DNA of 64,000 nucleotides. Origin: Candidatus Gallimonas merdae. GTDB taxonomy: Bacteria > Bacillota > Clostridia > Christensenellales > Borkfalkiaceae. Below the pieces are notes generated by a model. It made no database searches, had not been told where the DNA came from, and was given only the letters and a program-made list of their open reading frames with translations. Location: positions 223,311 to 287,310 of the forward strand of contig CAJFRT010000002.1 of assembly GCA_904419525.1 (NCBI GenBank), read 5' to 3'. Below are positions 8,585-16,376 of the stretch, piece after piece (position 1 is the first letter of the stretch; the number at the start of each line of letters is the position of its first letter). The position numbers and the translations under genes were made by a program.

Positions 8585-10096
8585 TTAATCGAGCTTCTGC
8601 GCGAGCCGCGCCAGTTCGAGGAACACTTTGGCCGTGACGAACGCATCGTCGAAAGCGCGGTGGTGGTGAAAGGTAAAGCCGAAATAGTCCGCAACGTCGT
8701 TCAGACGGTTGTGCGGCAGCCGGAGGGTACGCTGCGACATCACCATCGTATCGTATTGTTTCTGATCAAAGAGAAACCCCTCTTTTTCGCCGTAATAGCG
8801 GATAAACTTGTAGTCGAACTGCACGTTGTGCCCCACGAGCGAGCACCCCGCCGCAAACTTGTAAAAGTCCGCAAGCACGTCCCCCACTTCGGGCGCGCCG
8901 ACGAGCATATCGTCGGTGATCCCCGTAATTTTGACGATCTCTTCTGAAAGCCGCACGGGGCAGGCGACGAATGTGGAGAACTTTTCGACGATGTTCCCGC
9001 CGCGGATCTTGACCGCGCCCAACTCGATGATGCGGTCCATGGAACCCGTCGCGGGCGTGTTGTTGAGTCCCGTCGTCTCAAGGTCGAACACGACGAAGTC
9101 CTGTTTGCAGACGACTTCGGGAAGCGGCTTTCCGGTGAACAGGGTGCCCTGCACAAAATCGGTGACCGGCGCGGGGAACACGGTGCGGTACTGCGCGGGA
9201 ACGGGGCGCGAGGGGCGCTCCTCCGGTACGAATCCATCCGGCGCATGCCCCAGATCGATCTGCTTGGCGCGGAAGGACAGCCCGCCGTTATACAGCTCGT
9301 GGTCACCCGTCAGACAAACGCTGTCCCCCTGTCTGAGGCCGCGCACCTTTTCCACCGTCGCCTTTTTGGAAAAATAGGAACATCTGAGCTGGCCCGTGGC
9401 GTCGGCGATCGTCAGCGAAAAATAGGGTTTTCCGGTCTTGGTCGCACGCTCCTCGATGTACGAGATCGCGCCGCACACGGTAATGTTTTGCATTTCCTTG
9501 ACGAGATCGGCCAGGTAGACGGCAACGGACGGCTTGGCTCCGTCGATGGGCTCATATCCCTCGATCGCAAAGACGCGCGGCGCGGCAACGTACTCCGCTT
9601 CCGGCGGCGCGGCGTGTTCGATCTCGCCGCGCTCCTTTTCGACAAAACGGACTTCGCCGAACCACGTCCCGCAGAACGTGCGCGAAAGTTCCGCACTCAC
9701 GGCGTCCAGGATCCCGTCGCCGAGCATGCGCTCCCGCTCCAGCTGTCCGACCCCGATAAAGAACCTGCCGCCGCCCTCGTCCACGGCGACGGCGATGTCG
9801 TCGGGGTCGACGAACGCCGCGACCGCAGGGAAACGGTTCTTCAGAATATCCGCGACCGCGCGGCGGATCCCCGCCTCGTCCGGCACCGATTTGAGCGTGC
9901 GCACCTGCGCGGTAAATCCGGCGGGGACATACTTTTGCGAAACGCCGCGGGCATATTCGACGTCCTCGGGCGAATAAGTCACATCCGTCACAAGAAAAAA
10001 CGTCGCCGTCTTTCCGGCAACTTCGATCTTACGGAGCACGGCGCGCTTCAGCCCCGGGGCCTTCCGTATCTCTTCCAGGTATTGTTTGCTCTTCAT
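8585..10096 (-). CDS. PolC-like protein with OB fold and DEDDh 3'-5' exonuclease but no polymerase
   Basis: The 503-residue product resembles the front part of Gram-positive DNA polymerase III PolC: an N-terminal domain, an OB-fold region (about 200-290, with FSLTIADATGQL) and a DEDDh exonuclease. The exonuclease is intact: VVFDLETTGL (D/E, about 335), HNVQFDYKF (D, about 422) and HHHRAFDDAF (H/D, about 477). The PHP domain and the whole polymerase core are absent; the frame ends in a stop soon after Exo III. Full PolC is about 1,430 residues. The ATG at 10096 overlaps the ispG stop (ATGA); an in-frame upstream ATG lies inside ispG. It occupies the usual polC place between ispG and rimP. It may be a stand-alone exonuclease or a proofreading partner; a true polC must lie elsewhere if the species has one. 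Confidence 0.8.
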   Translation of the reverse strand: MKSKQYLEEIRKAPGLKRAVLRKIEVAGKTATFFLVTDVTYSPEDVEYARGVSQKYVPAGFTAQVRTLKSVPDEAGIRRAVADILKNRFPAVAAFVDPDDIAVAVDEGGGRFFIGVGQLERERMLGDGILDAVSAELSRTFCGTWFGEVRFVEKERGEIEHAAPPEAEYVAAPRVFAIEGYEPIDGAKPSVAVYLADLVKEMQNITVCGAISYIEERATKTGKPYFSLTIADATGQLRCSYFSKKATVEKVRGLRQGDSVCLTGDHELYNGGLSFRAKQIDLGHAPDGFVPEERPSRPVPAQYRTVFPAPVTDFVQGTLFTGKPLPEVVCKQDFVVFDLETTGLNNTPATGSMDRIIELGAVKIRGGNIVEKFSTFVACPVRLSEEIVKITGITDDMLVGAPEVGDVLADFYKFAAGCSLVGHNVQFDYKFIRYYGEKEGFLFDQKQYDTMVMSQRTLRLPHNRLNDVADYFGFTFHHHRAFDDAFVTAKVFLELARLAQKLD

Positions 10097-11130
10097 CCGA
10101 TCAGTTCTCCGAGCCGCTCGAAAAAGACGCGCTCCGCGTCCTCCGTGTTCACGCGCTCGTCCGCTCTTCCTTTCTGCATGATAATACAATACTTTTCGCC
10201 GCCCGCAATGCCCAGGTCGCACCCGCGGGCTTCGCCGGGCCCGTTGACGACACAGCCCATGACGGCGACTTTGAGTTTCTTCTTCACCGTGCGCACGCGC
10301 GCTTCGACGCGCGCGGCGAGCCCCACGCAGTCATAGCGGCACCGGCCGCAGGTGGGACAGGCGACGACCTCCACATAGTCGTGTTCCAGTCCGCAGGCGC
10401 GCAGAATGGCATGCCCGGCGTACACCTCTTCAACGGGATCCGCCGAGAGGGAGACACGGATGGTTTCGCCGATCCCCGCGAGCAGCAGGGCGCCGATCCC
10501 GACGCTGCTCTTGACGATGCCCGCATCTTTGGTCCCCGCCTCGGTCACGCCGAGATGGAGCGGATAGTCGCACTGCCTGCGCAGGAACGTGTATGCTTCC
10601 ACCGTGAGCGGAACATCGGAGGCCTTGACGGAGATGACGATATCGCCGACCCCGTGCCGTTCCAGCACGGCGACGTTTCCGAGCGCGCTCCCGACGAGGG
10701 CTTCAGCGCTTCTTCCGTACCGCGCAAGATGTTCCTTTTCGATGCTTCCCGTGTTTGCGCCCACCCGCACGGGGATCCCGTGCGCCTTCACGCAGTCCGC
10801 GACATATGCGATCTCCCGGTCGCCGCCGATGTTTCCGGGGTTGATGCGCAGTTTGTCCGCGCCGTTTTCCACGGCAAGCACGGCAAGTTTCGCCGAAAAA
10901 TGGACGTCCGCCACGATGGGCACGTCCGTCCGCGCGCGGATCGCGCGGAGCGCGCGCGCGTCCTCTTCGTCAGCAACGGCCACCCGCACGATGTCGCATC
11001 CCGCATTGCGCAGGGAAAGAATTTGAGCGACGCTGGATTCCACGTCGCTCGTCTTAGTTGTTGTCATACTCTGCACGGGGATCTCCCCTCCGCCGAGGAG
11101 CACCCCGCCGACGCGGACGTTCCGGATCAT
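10093..11130 (-). CDS. ispG: 4-hydroxy-3-methylbut-2-enyl diphosphate synthase (MEP pathway)
   Basis: IspG (GcpE) reductively opens methylerythritol cyclodiphosphate in isoprenoid synthesis using a [4Fe-4S] cluster. The 345-residue protein starts MIRNVRVGGVLLGG, contains PIVADVHFSAKLA and RINPGNIGG, and has the cluster Cys residues in CPTCGR and MGCVVNGPGEA. Both ends overlap neighbours by ATGA (nrdR upstream, the exonuclease downstream), so the three genes are one coupled unit. Confidence 0.97.
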   Translation of the reverse strand: MIRNVRVGGVLLGGGEIPVQSMTTTKTSDVESSVAQILSLRNAGCDIVRVAVADEEDARALRAIRARTDVPIVADVHFSAKLAVLAVENGADKLRINPGNIGGDREIAYVADCVKAHGIPVRVGANTGSIEKEHLARYGRSAEALVGSALGNVAVLERHGVGDIVISVKASDVPLTVEAYTFLRRQCDYPLHLGVTEAGTKDAGIVKSSVGIGALLLAGIGETIRVSLSADPVEEVYAGHAILRACGLEHDYVEVVACPTCGRCRYDCVGLAARVEARVRTVKKKLKVAVMGCVVNGPGEARGCDLGIAGGEKYCIIMQKGRADERVNTEDAERVFFERLGELIG

Positions 11131-11603
11131 TTGCTCCCGTCGTCCTCTTCTTTCTTTTCGATCATCTTCTGCAATTCGCTCATGAACGAGGAGATGTCTT
11201 TGAACGAGCGGTACACGGAGGCATAGCGCACATAGGCCACCTCGTCCAGCTTCTGAAGCCCCTCCATGACCATTTCGCCGATCTTTTTGGAGGAGATCTC
11301 CTGTTCCATAGAATTATAGATGCGTTTGGCGATGTCCTCGGCGAGCGCATCGATCTTTTCAATGGGGACCGGGCGCTTTTCGCATGCCTTGATGACGCCG
11401 CGCTTGATCTTGCCCAGGTCGAACGCCTGGCGGGTGCCGTCATTCTTGACGACGAGAATGGGCGCGACTTCGATCGTCTCGTACGTTGTGAAACGCCGCC
11501 CGCAGCCCATGCATTCACGGCGGCGGCGGATGGTGCGCTCGTCGTCAGCCGAGCGCGAGTCGATGACCTTACTCTCCGTACAGTTGCAATACAGGCAGCG
11601 CAT
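11127..11603 (-). CDS. nrdR: Transcriptional repressor NrdR
   Basis: NrdR senses ATP/dATP through an ATP-cone and represses ribonucleotide reductase genes. The 158-residue protein has a zinc ribbon with Cys pairs at residues 3 and 6 (MRCLYCNC) and in MGCGRRF, followed by RRRECMGCGRRFTTYE and the ATP-cone from about residue 49. It starts with ATG behind a G-rich AGGAAGGGGG site and overlaps ispG by ATGA. This nrdR-ispG linkage is unusual to me; co-transcription may be incidental. Confidence 0.95.
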   Translation of the reverse strand: MRCLYCNCTESKVIDSRSADDERTIRRRRECMGCGRRFTTYETIEVAPILVVKNDGTRQAFDLGKIKRGVIKACEKRPVPIEKIDALAEDIAKRIYNSMEQEISSKKIGEMVMEGLQKLDEVAYVRYASVYRSFKDISSFMSELQKMIEKKEEDDGSK

Positions 11604-11656
11604 AGAGACCCCCTTCCTTTCAAACGGTATGATCTTTCACAAATTTGTTCCTTTGT

Positions 11657-11685
11657 AGTATACCATATTTCTCCGGATTTGTAAA
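11657..11685 (-). promoter_or_regulatory. Sigma-A promoter of nrdR-ispG-exonuclease
   Basis: TTTACA (11680-11685), 17-bp spacer, TATACT (11657-11662) with an extended -10 TGG. The predicted start is near 11650, giving a 47-nt leader to nrdR. Confidence 0.7.
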
Positions 11686-11737
11686 GGGTTTGGGAAGAAT
11701 TGCGGAAAAACTGCCATTTTGCGCAGGTAAGACGCTC

Positions 11738-12895
11738 TTATTTCCCGAACATGACCCTCTCGCTGGAGAGCAGCCGGGCAATGACGAACACGAGCAGCGC
11801 CGTATAGACGAGATTGAGCCCGAACGAAACAAGGCACTTCCAGATTTCCATGGCGCCCGTCAGCACGCCCTGCATGGCCGCAACGGCGTTGAGGACGGGA
11901 ACGGCGACCACCCAGCCGCCGATGCCCTGCACAAAGGCAGAGACAAGCGAAAAGACCATCATCAGGATCATGAGCATGCCCGTATAGCCCGAAGCCTCCT
12001 TGACCGTCCGCGAGAGCGTGGAGACCGCAGCGATCGCCGAGACGATGAGCGGAACGACCGAGACGATGAGCAGGAAGAGGAAGAAATATCCGAGCGCGCC
12101 GACCCCCGCAACGGCCACGTCCAGAGACATTCCCATGAGCGTGGGAAGGGACAGCACCACCCCCAGGAAGCTGGACGCCGCGCCGATGAGCGACACGCAG
12201 GAGAGCGGGAGCACCTTGCCGAGCGCAATGTCCGACCGCCGCGCACTGGTGACGAGAATGGTCGCAAGCGTGCCGCGCTCCTTCTCCCCCGCCACCGATT
12301 CGAGCGTGACGGACATGCACGAGGAAAAGATAAAGACGACGATCAGGAAGGGAAGCAGCCCCGCCATGACGCCGCGTGCGATGTCCGCGGCCTCGGCGAA
12401 ATCGCTCATCGTGAACGAGAACGTCCTGCCGTAGGCATCGAGGATCCCGCCCGCAAGCGAAGCAAACGCAGCGCTTGCGTCGCTTTCCGAATTGTAGTAA
12501 AGATCGGCCGTCGGCACGGGGCCGCCCGCCGCAGCGCCCGCGAGAGCGTCATCAAAGCCCTCGCTGAACGTGAGCAGGGCATCTGCCTCCCCATTGCGTA
12601 CCTTCTCCTGCGCCTGCCCGACCGTTTCGGCGTCCTCGGCGGGCAGGTAGACGAACTCCGCCGTCCAGCCCTCCTGCTTGCCGACCGCATCGTCGATGAG
12701 CTGCACGGCCTGCGATTCGCCGGAGACGTACACTTTGAAATCATACTGCGCCGTTTCGCTGCCGCCGAAGATCGCAGATCCCATAATGGTATAGATCAGA
12801 TAGATGAGCACGCCGGGCAAAATCATCGTGATCAGCAGTTTCGGGTCGCCGAAGAAACGCGAAAATTCCTTCTTCATGAGCGCAAGCAATTTCAT
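11738..12895 (-). CDS. ABC-2 type exporter permease (NatB-like)
   Basis: The 385-residue membrane protein has one N-terminal membrane segment (about residues 20-42), a large extracytoplasmic domain (about 45-175) and five or more C-terminal segments, the ABC-2/NatB layout. ESVAGEKERGTLATILVT in the middle is the typical coupling motif of this family. It overlaps the ATPase gene upstream (ATGA) and forms an exporter with it. The substrate (Na+, drug or peptide) cannot be read from sequence. Confidence 0.85.
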   Translation of the reverse strand: MKLLALMKKEFSRFFGDPKLLITMILPGVLIYLIYTIMGSAIFGGSETAQYDFKVYVSGESQAVQLIDDAVGKQEGWTAEFVYLPAEDAETVGQAQEKVRNGEADALLTFSEGFDDALAGAAAGGPVPTADLYYNSESDASAAFASLAGGILDAYGRTFSFTMSDFAEAADIARGVMAGLLPFLIVVFIFSSCMSVTLESVAGEKERGTLATILVTSARRSDIALGKVLPLSCVSLIGAASSFLGVVLSLPTLMGMSLDVAVAGVGALGYFFLFLLIVSVVPLIVSAIAAVSTLSRTVKEASGYTGMLMILMMVFSLVSAFVQGIGGWVVAVPVLNAVAAMQGVLTGAMEIWKCLVSFGLNLVYTALLVFVIARLLSSERVMFGK

Positions 12896-13701
12896 ACCGT
12901 TTCCCCCTTGACGCCGCGGTAGATCTCAAAGAATTTTTCCTCAATGGACATTCCGCCGCAGACGTCCGCAAGCGTTCCGTCCGCCGCCATTTTGCCGTCG
13001 ATGATGATCCCGACGCGGTCGCACAGCTTTTCGACAAGCGAAAAAATATGCGTGGAGAGCAGAATGCTCTTGCCCATGGCCTTGAGTTCCAGCAAAAAGT
13101 CCGTCACGACCTTTGCGGTGAGCACGTCCAGCCCGTTGGTTGGCTCGTCAAAGATGACGACGGACGGGTCGTGAACGATGGAGATGACCAGCGACACCTT
13201 CTGCAGCATGCCCGTGGAGAGATCGCGCACCCGTACTTCGGCAAAGCGATCGATCCCGAAGCGCGCAAACAGTTCCTTTTTCCGCTCCGCAAGCGCGCCC
13301 TTTTCCACGCCGTGCATCGCGCCGAAAAAGTCAAAGAGATAGGACGGCGTGAAAAAACTTTCAAGTTTGAGTTCGCTCGTCATGAACCCGATCGTGTCGC
13401 GTACCTTCTGCGGTTCGCGCGTGACGGAATGCCCGCACACGGCCGCATCGCCCGAATCGGGCCTGATCAGCGTTGAAAGAATGCGCAGCGTCGTGGTTTT
13501 TCCCGCCCCGTTGGGGCCGAGCAGCCCGTAAATTTCTCCGCGGTATGCGGAAAAAGACAATCCGTCCACCGCAACTTTGCGGGGAAAATCCGTGTGTTCC
13601 AGCCGCTGCTGCTTGCGCGACAGCGTGAACGTCTTGCGCAGGTTTTCCGCCCGCACGACCTCTTCCCCGAAATCGGAGAACGGCGTTTCCGTTGACAACA
13701 T
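12892..13701 (-). CDS. ABC exporter ATP-binding protein (NatA-like)
   Basis: This 269-residue ATPase has Walker A GPNGAGKTT, a signature-like LSTGMLQKV and Walker B VVIFDEPTNGLD, with the H-loop in LSTHIFSLVE. It partners the permease immediately downstream (ATGA overlap). The product begins MLSTETPFSDFGEEVV, a short extension before the ATPase fold. Twelve nucleotides separate it from the upstream permease, so all four ABC genes from 15536 to 11738 look like one transcript. Confidence 0.9.
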   Translation of the reverse strand: MLSTETPFSDFGEEVVRAENLRKTFTLSRKQQRLEHTDFPRKVAVDGLSFSAYRGEIYGLLGPNGAGKTTTLRILSTLIRPDSGDAAVCGHSVTREPQKVRDTIGFMTSELKLESFFTPSYLFDFFGAMHGVEKGALAERKKELFARFGIDRFAEVRVRDLSTGMLQKVSLVISIVHDPSVVIFDEPTNGLDVLTAKVVTDFLLELKAMGKSILLSTHIFSLVEKLCDRVGIIIDGKMAADGTLADVCGGMSIEEKFFEIYRGVKGETV

Positions 13702-13713
13702 ATATGAACTCCT

Positions 13714-14622
13714 TTATCCTTTTCGTCTGCCGCGCAGAAACGCGGCAAGCACATTCAGTCCTGCAAACAAAACAGCGACGCATGCCAGCACGATGAACAT
13801 GGCGTCCACCCCCACTTCCGCCCCGAAGAAATCAAACGTGAGCGAAAATTCCGTCCTCAGACCCTCGGCAAAGACGGGAGACAGCCCGGTCGAGATGGCT
13901 TCGAGCGCGCCGCGCATCATAAAATTCCGGAACAACCCCGCCGTGTAGCTTCCGGGAATAAAATACGTGAATGTCTGCACGGGATCGGGGAAATAGGTGA
14001 TGGGCATATAGGCACCGATCAAAAATCCGACGACCGTGCCCAAAATGATATTCAGCGCCGTAAACGCCCCCTGCGAGCGGAAAAAGCCGACGATGAACAC
14101 GAGCAGCGCGGAGGACGTGACGACGGAGAGCGCCAGCGCGCCGATACAGCCGAACACGTCGGCAACGGACAGAAGCCACATTCCCGATGCCGCAAGCCAG
14201 ATAAAACAGACACCGAGCACAATGGCGCCGATGGCGAGCCCGGCCGCAACCACGGAACAACAATACGACGCAGGCGTCACCCATCCGGCGACGGGAGAGA
14301 CCCTGAGGTCCGCCGAAATTCCGCGCGAACGATCCTGGATCATGATCCCGCAGGCACACAGCGGCACCGTGATGCAGGCGCACGACATGGAGCCCGCCAG
14401 CATCCAGCTGTTGCAAAAAGCCGAGATCTCCGCCTCGCCGCCCGCAACGCCCATCTCTTCAAGCGCGGCAAGCAGCCCGTCCTCCTGAATGCGGCCGAGA
14501 AAGAGCACATAGAGCACGAGCACGATCAAAGGCGCAAGCAGTGAAAAAAAGACGTTGGCCTTGTCTTTGAGAAAGATCTTCAGATTGCGGCGGGTGAGCA
14601 GCCAGAGCGCATAACCGTTCAT
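13714..14622 (-). CDS. ABC-2 type exporter permease (second system)
   Basis: The 302-residue protein has an N-terminal cytoplasmic helix, a first membrane segment at about 22-44 and five more segments in the C-terminal two thirds, typical of DrrB/CcmB-like ABC-2 permeases. It is coupled by ATGA to the preceding ATPase gene. The C-terminus is basic (RGRRKG). Substrate unknown. Confidence 0.85.
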   Translation of the reverse strand: MNGYALWLLTRRNLKIFLKDKANVFFSLLAPLIVLVLYVLFLGRIQEDGLLAALEEMGVAGGEAEISAFCNSWMLAGSMSCACITVPLCACGIMIQDRSRGISADLRVSPVAGWVTPASYCCSVVAAGLAIGAIVLGVCFIWLAASGMWLLSVADVFGCIGALALSVVTSSALLVFIVGFFRSQGAFTALNIILGTVVGFLIGAYMPITYFPDPVQTFTYFIPGSYTAGLFRNFMMRGALEAISTGLSPVFAEGLRTEFSLTFDFFGAEVGVDAMFIVLACVAVLFAGLNVLAAFLRGRRKG

Positions 14623-15536
14623 TCCGCACCGCCTTCCGTCAGTTTTTTCCCCGTAACGGCAAGAAACACGTCGTCCATGTCCCCCTTGACAAATTCAAAA
14701 TCGGAAACAAGCTGCGGATAGCGCGAAAGGAATGCCTGCGCCTCCTGCGCGCTCATCGACGCCCGAAGGCCGCCGCCCGCCTCCTCAAACATGATCCCCG
14801 TCCCTTCAAGCGCCTGCCTGTCCGCATGTCCGTACAGGTAGAGATAATTGCGCGAATATCTGTTTTTGAGCTGTGCAGGCGTACCGTCGGCGACCAGTTT
14901 TCCCCCGTCGATCATGACCACGCGGTCGGAAGCGTTTGCCTCCTCCATGTAGTGCGTGGTGAGAAAGACGGTCATGCCCGTCTCGCGGCGCAGACGCTCC
15001 ACGGTTTCCCAGACCGCCCTGCGCGTCTGAGGGTCAAGGCCCGTCGTCGGCTCGTCCAGAAAAAGCAGCTCCGGCTCGTTCACAAGTCCCCTTGCGATAT
15101 CCGCGCGCCGACGCTGGCCGCCGGAGAGCTTTCCGAAAGGTCTGTCCAGCAGATCTTTCAGGCAGAGCAGCTCGTCCAGCCGGGCAAGGCGCTCCTTCCA
15201 TTGCTTCCCCCGAATCCCGTAACACGCTGCCCGGACGGTGAGATTTTCCCGCACCGTGAGCAGATCGTCCAGAAGGCTCCCCTGAAAGACGACCCCCAGA
15301 AGGGGCCTGATATGGTTCGGCTGCGCATCGAGATCATATCCCCCCACGCGCACACTGCCGGCGTCTTTTTGCAGAAGCGTACAAAGAATGTTGACCGTTG
15401 TACTCTTCCCGGCGCCGTTCACGCCGAGGAAAGAGAACATCTTTCCCTTTTCCACGGCAAAGGAGACATCGCACACCGCCCGGATCCCGGCGTATGATTT
15501 TTCAAGGTGCTCCACTTCTATGATGTTGTCCGCCAT
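14619..15536 (-). CDS. ABC exporter ATP-binding protein (DrrA-like, second system)
   Basis: The 305-residue ATPase has Walker A GVNGAGKST, signature LSGGQRRRADIARG, Walker B LLFLDEPTTGLDPQT and an H-loop TTHYMEEA, followed by a C-terminal DUF4162-like domain. The ATG at 15536 (MADNIIEVEHLEK) follows GGAGGGCAGACG; an upstream in-frame ATG is rejected because no site precedes it and it lies in the leader. It is the first gene of the four-gene ABC cluster and is driven by the G9-spacer promoter at 15594-15624. Confidence 0.92.
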   Translation of the reverse strand: MADNIIEVEHLEKSYAGIRAVCDVSFAVEKGKMFSFLGVNGAGKSTTVNILCTLLQKDAGSVRVGGYDLDAQPNHIRPLLGVVFQGSLLDDLLTVRENLTVRAACYGIRGKQWKERLARLDELLCLKDLLDRPFGKLSGGQRRRADIARGLVNEPELLFLDEPTTGLDPQTRRAVWETVERLRRETGMTVFLTTHYMEEANASDRVVMIDGGKLVADGTPAQLKNRYSRNYLYLYGHADRQALEGTGIMFEEAGGGLRASMSAQEAQAFLSRYPQLVSDFEFVKGDMDDVFLAVTGKKLTEGGAE

Positions 15537-15593
15537 CGTCTGCCCTCCGCCGGATCCGGCAAAATGCCGTGTACCGACACATCTTTCCAAAAC

Positions 15594-15624
15594 AGTATAT
15601 CACCCCCCCCCACCGGTTTGTCAA
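15594..15624 (-). promoter_or_regulatory. Promoter of the ABC exporter cluster with a nine-G spacer tract
   Basis: Consensus TTGACA (15619-15624) and near-consensus TATACT (15594-15599) with extended TGA are separated by 19 bp rather than 17. The spacer holds nine consecutive G residues (15603-15611 on the plus strand as C). The predicted start is about 15587, 51 nt before the first gene. Slippage in the tract would change spacer length and promoter strength. Confidence 0.65.
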
Positions 15625-15673
15625 GCAACTGAAACGAAATTGTCCGTCGCCCGCGGCGAAATGATTTGTTTCG

Positions 15674-15705
15674 CCAAAAAAATGCCCTGAACAAAGTCTG
15701 TTCAG
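15674..15705 (-). terminator. Intrinsic terminator after the HAD phosphatase gene
   Basis: CTGAACA/TGTTCAG stem (15687-15705) followed on the minus strand by a run of seven T. The gene's TGA stop lies inside the stem. Confidence 0.75.
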
Positions 15706-16376
15706 AGCGTTCCGATGACGGAAAGGATCTTCTGATAGTTCTCTGCGAAAAGTCCCGTGTATTCCGCAGGGCGCTCCGCGCGGCAGAGAATGAACGCAAC
15801 GTTCAGCCTCTCGGCACATACCATGTCCGAAGTCAGGCTGTCGCCGACATACACGGCACGTTCAGGCGCAAACTCCGGAATGTGTTGTTTCACATAGTCC
15901 ACATACCCCTGCGACGGCTTGGTGTGGCCGATCTCATCCGAAATGAACAGATCGGTAAAATAAGAGGACAGTCCGGCCGCCGCAATGCGTCTGCGCTGCA
16001 GCGCCCTGGCCCCGTTGGTCACGGCGTATGTCCTTCCGCGCGCACACAACGTCCGCAGAAAGTCGGCCGCGCCCTCTATGGCATATGCCCGCTGCGGCAT
16101 TCCCGCAAAAAAGTCCTGCGATAGAGCGCGCGCATCTCCCTCTGCGCCCAGCTGGGCAAGCAGGATCTCAAACCGCTCGACCACCAGCCGTTCACGCGTC
16201 GTCTCGCCCCGTTCGAGCGCCTTCCAGAGCCCGTCGTTGATGACGTGAAAACGCGCCGCCGTGTCCGCGTCCGCCGCGATCCCGTGGGCGCGGAGGGTGG
16301 CGACGACCTGTTCCCGCTCCGCACGATGAAAGTCCAGCAGAGTGTCGTCCACGTCAAGCAAAAAGATGTCCTTCAC
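15702..16376 (-). CDS. HAD hydrolase, YjjG/YfnB-type nucleotidase
   Basis: This 224-residue HAD phosphatase has motif I LLDVDDTLLDFH, motif II YAVTNGAR and motif III/IV HTKPS...VYVGDSLTSDM. The sequence layout fits the YjjG/YfnB pyrimidine nucleotidase group, which removes phosphate from damaged or surplus nucleotides. The start is GTG at 16376, overlapping the helD stop as GTGA, and a terminator follows at once. The exact substrate is inferred only from family resemblance. Confidence 0.85.
   Translation of the reverse strand: MKDIFLLDVDDTLLDFHRAEREQVVATLRAHGIAADADTAARFHVINDGLWKALERGETTRERLVVERFEILLAQLGAEGDARALSQDFFAGMPQRAYAIEGAADFLRTLCARGRTYAVTNGARALQRRRIAAAGLSSYFTDLFISDEIGHTKPSQGYVDYVKQHIPEFAPERAVYVGDSLTSDMVCAERLNVAFILCRAERPAEYTGLFAENYQKILSVIGTL

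Noticed and set aside
11711..11726. Short CTGC/GCAG hairpin with T-run as a terminator of the first ABC permease gene
   Set aside because: The stem is only 4 bp, too weak to call, although the T-run is present.
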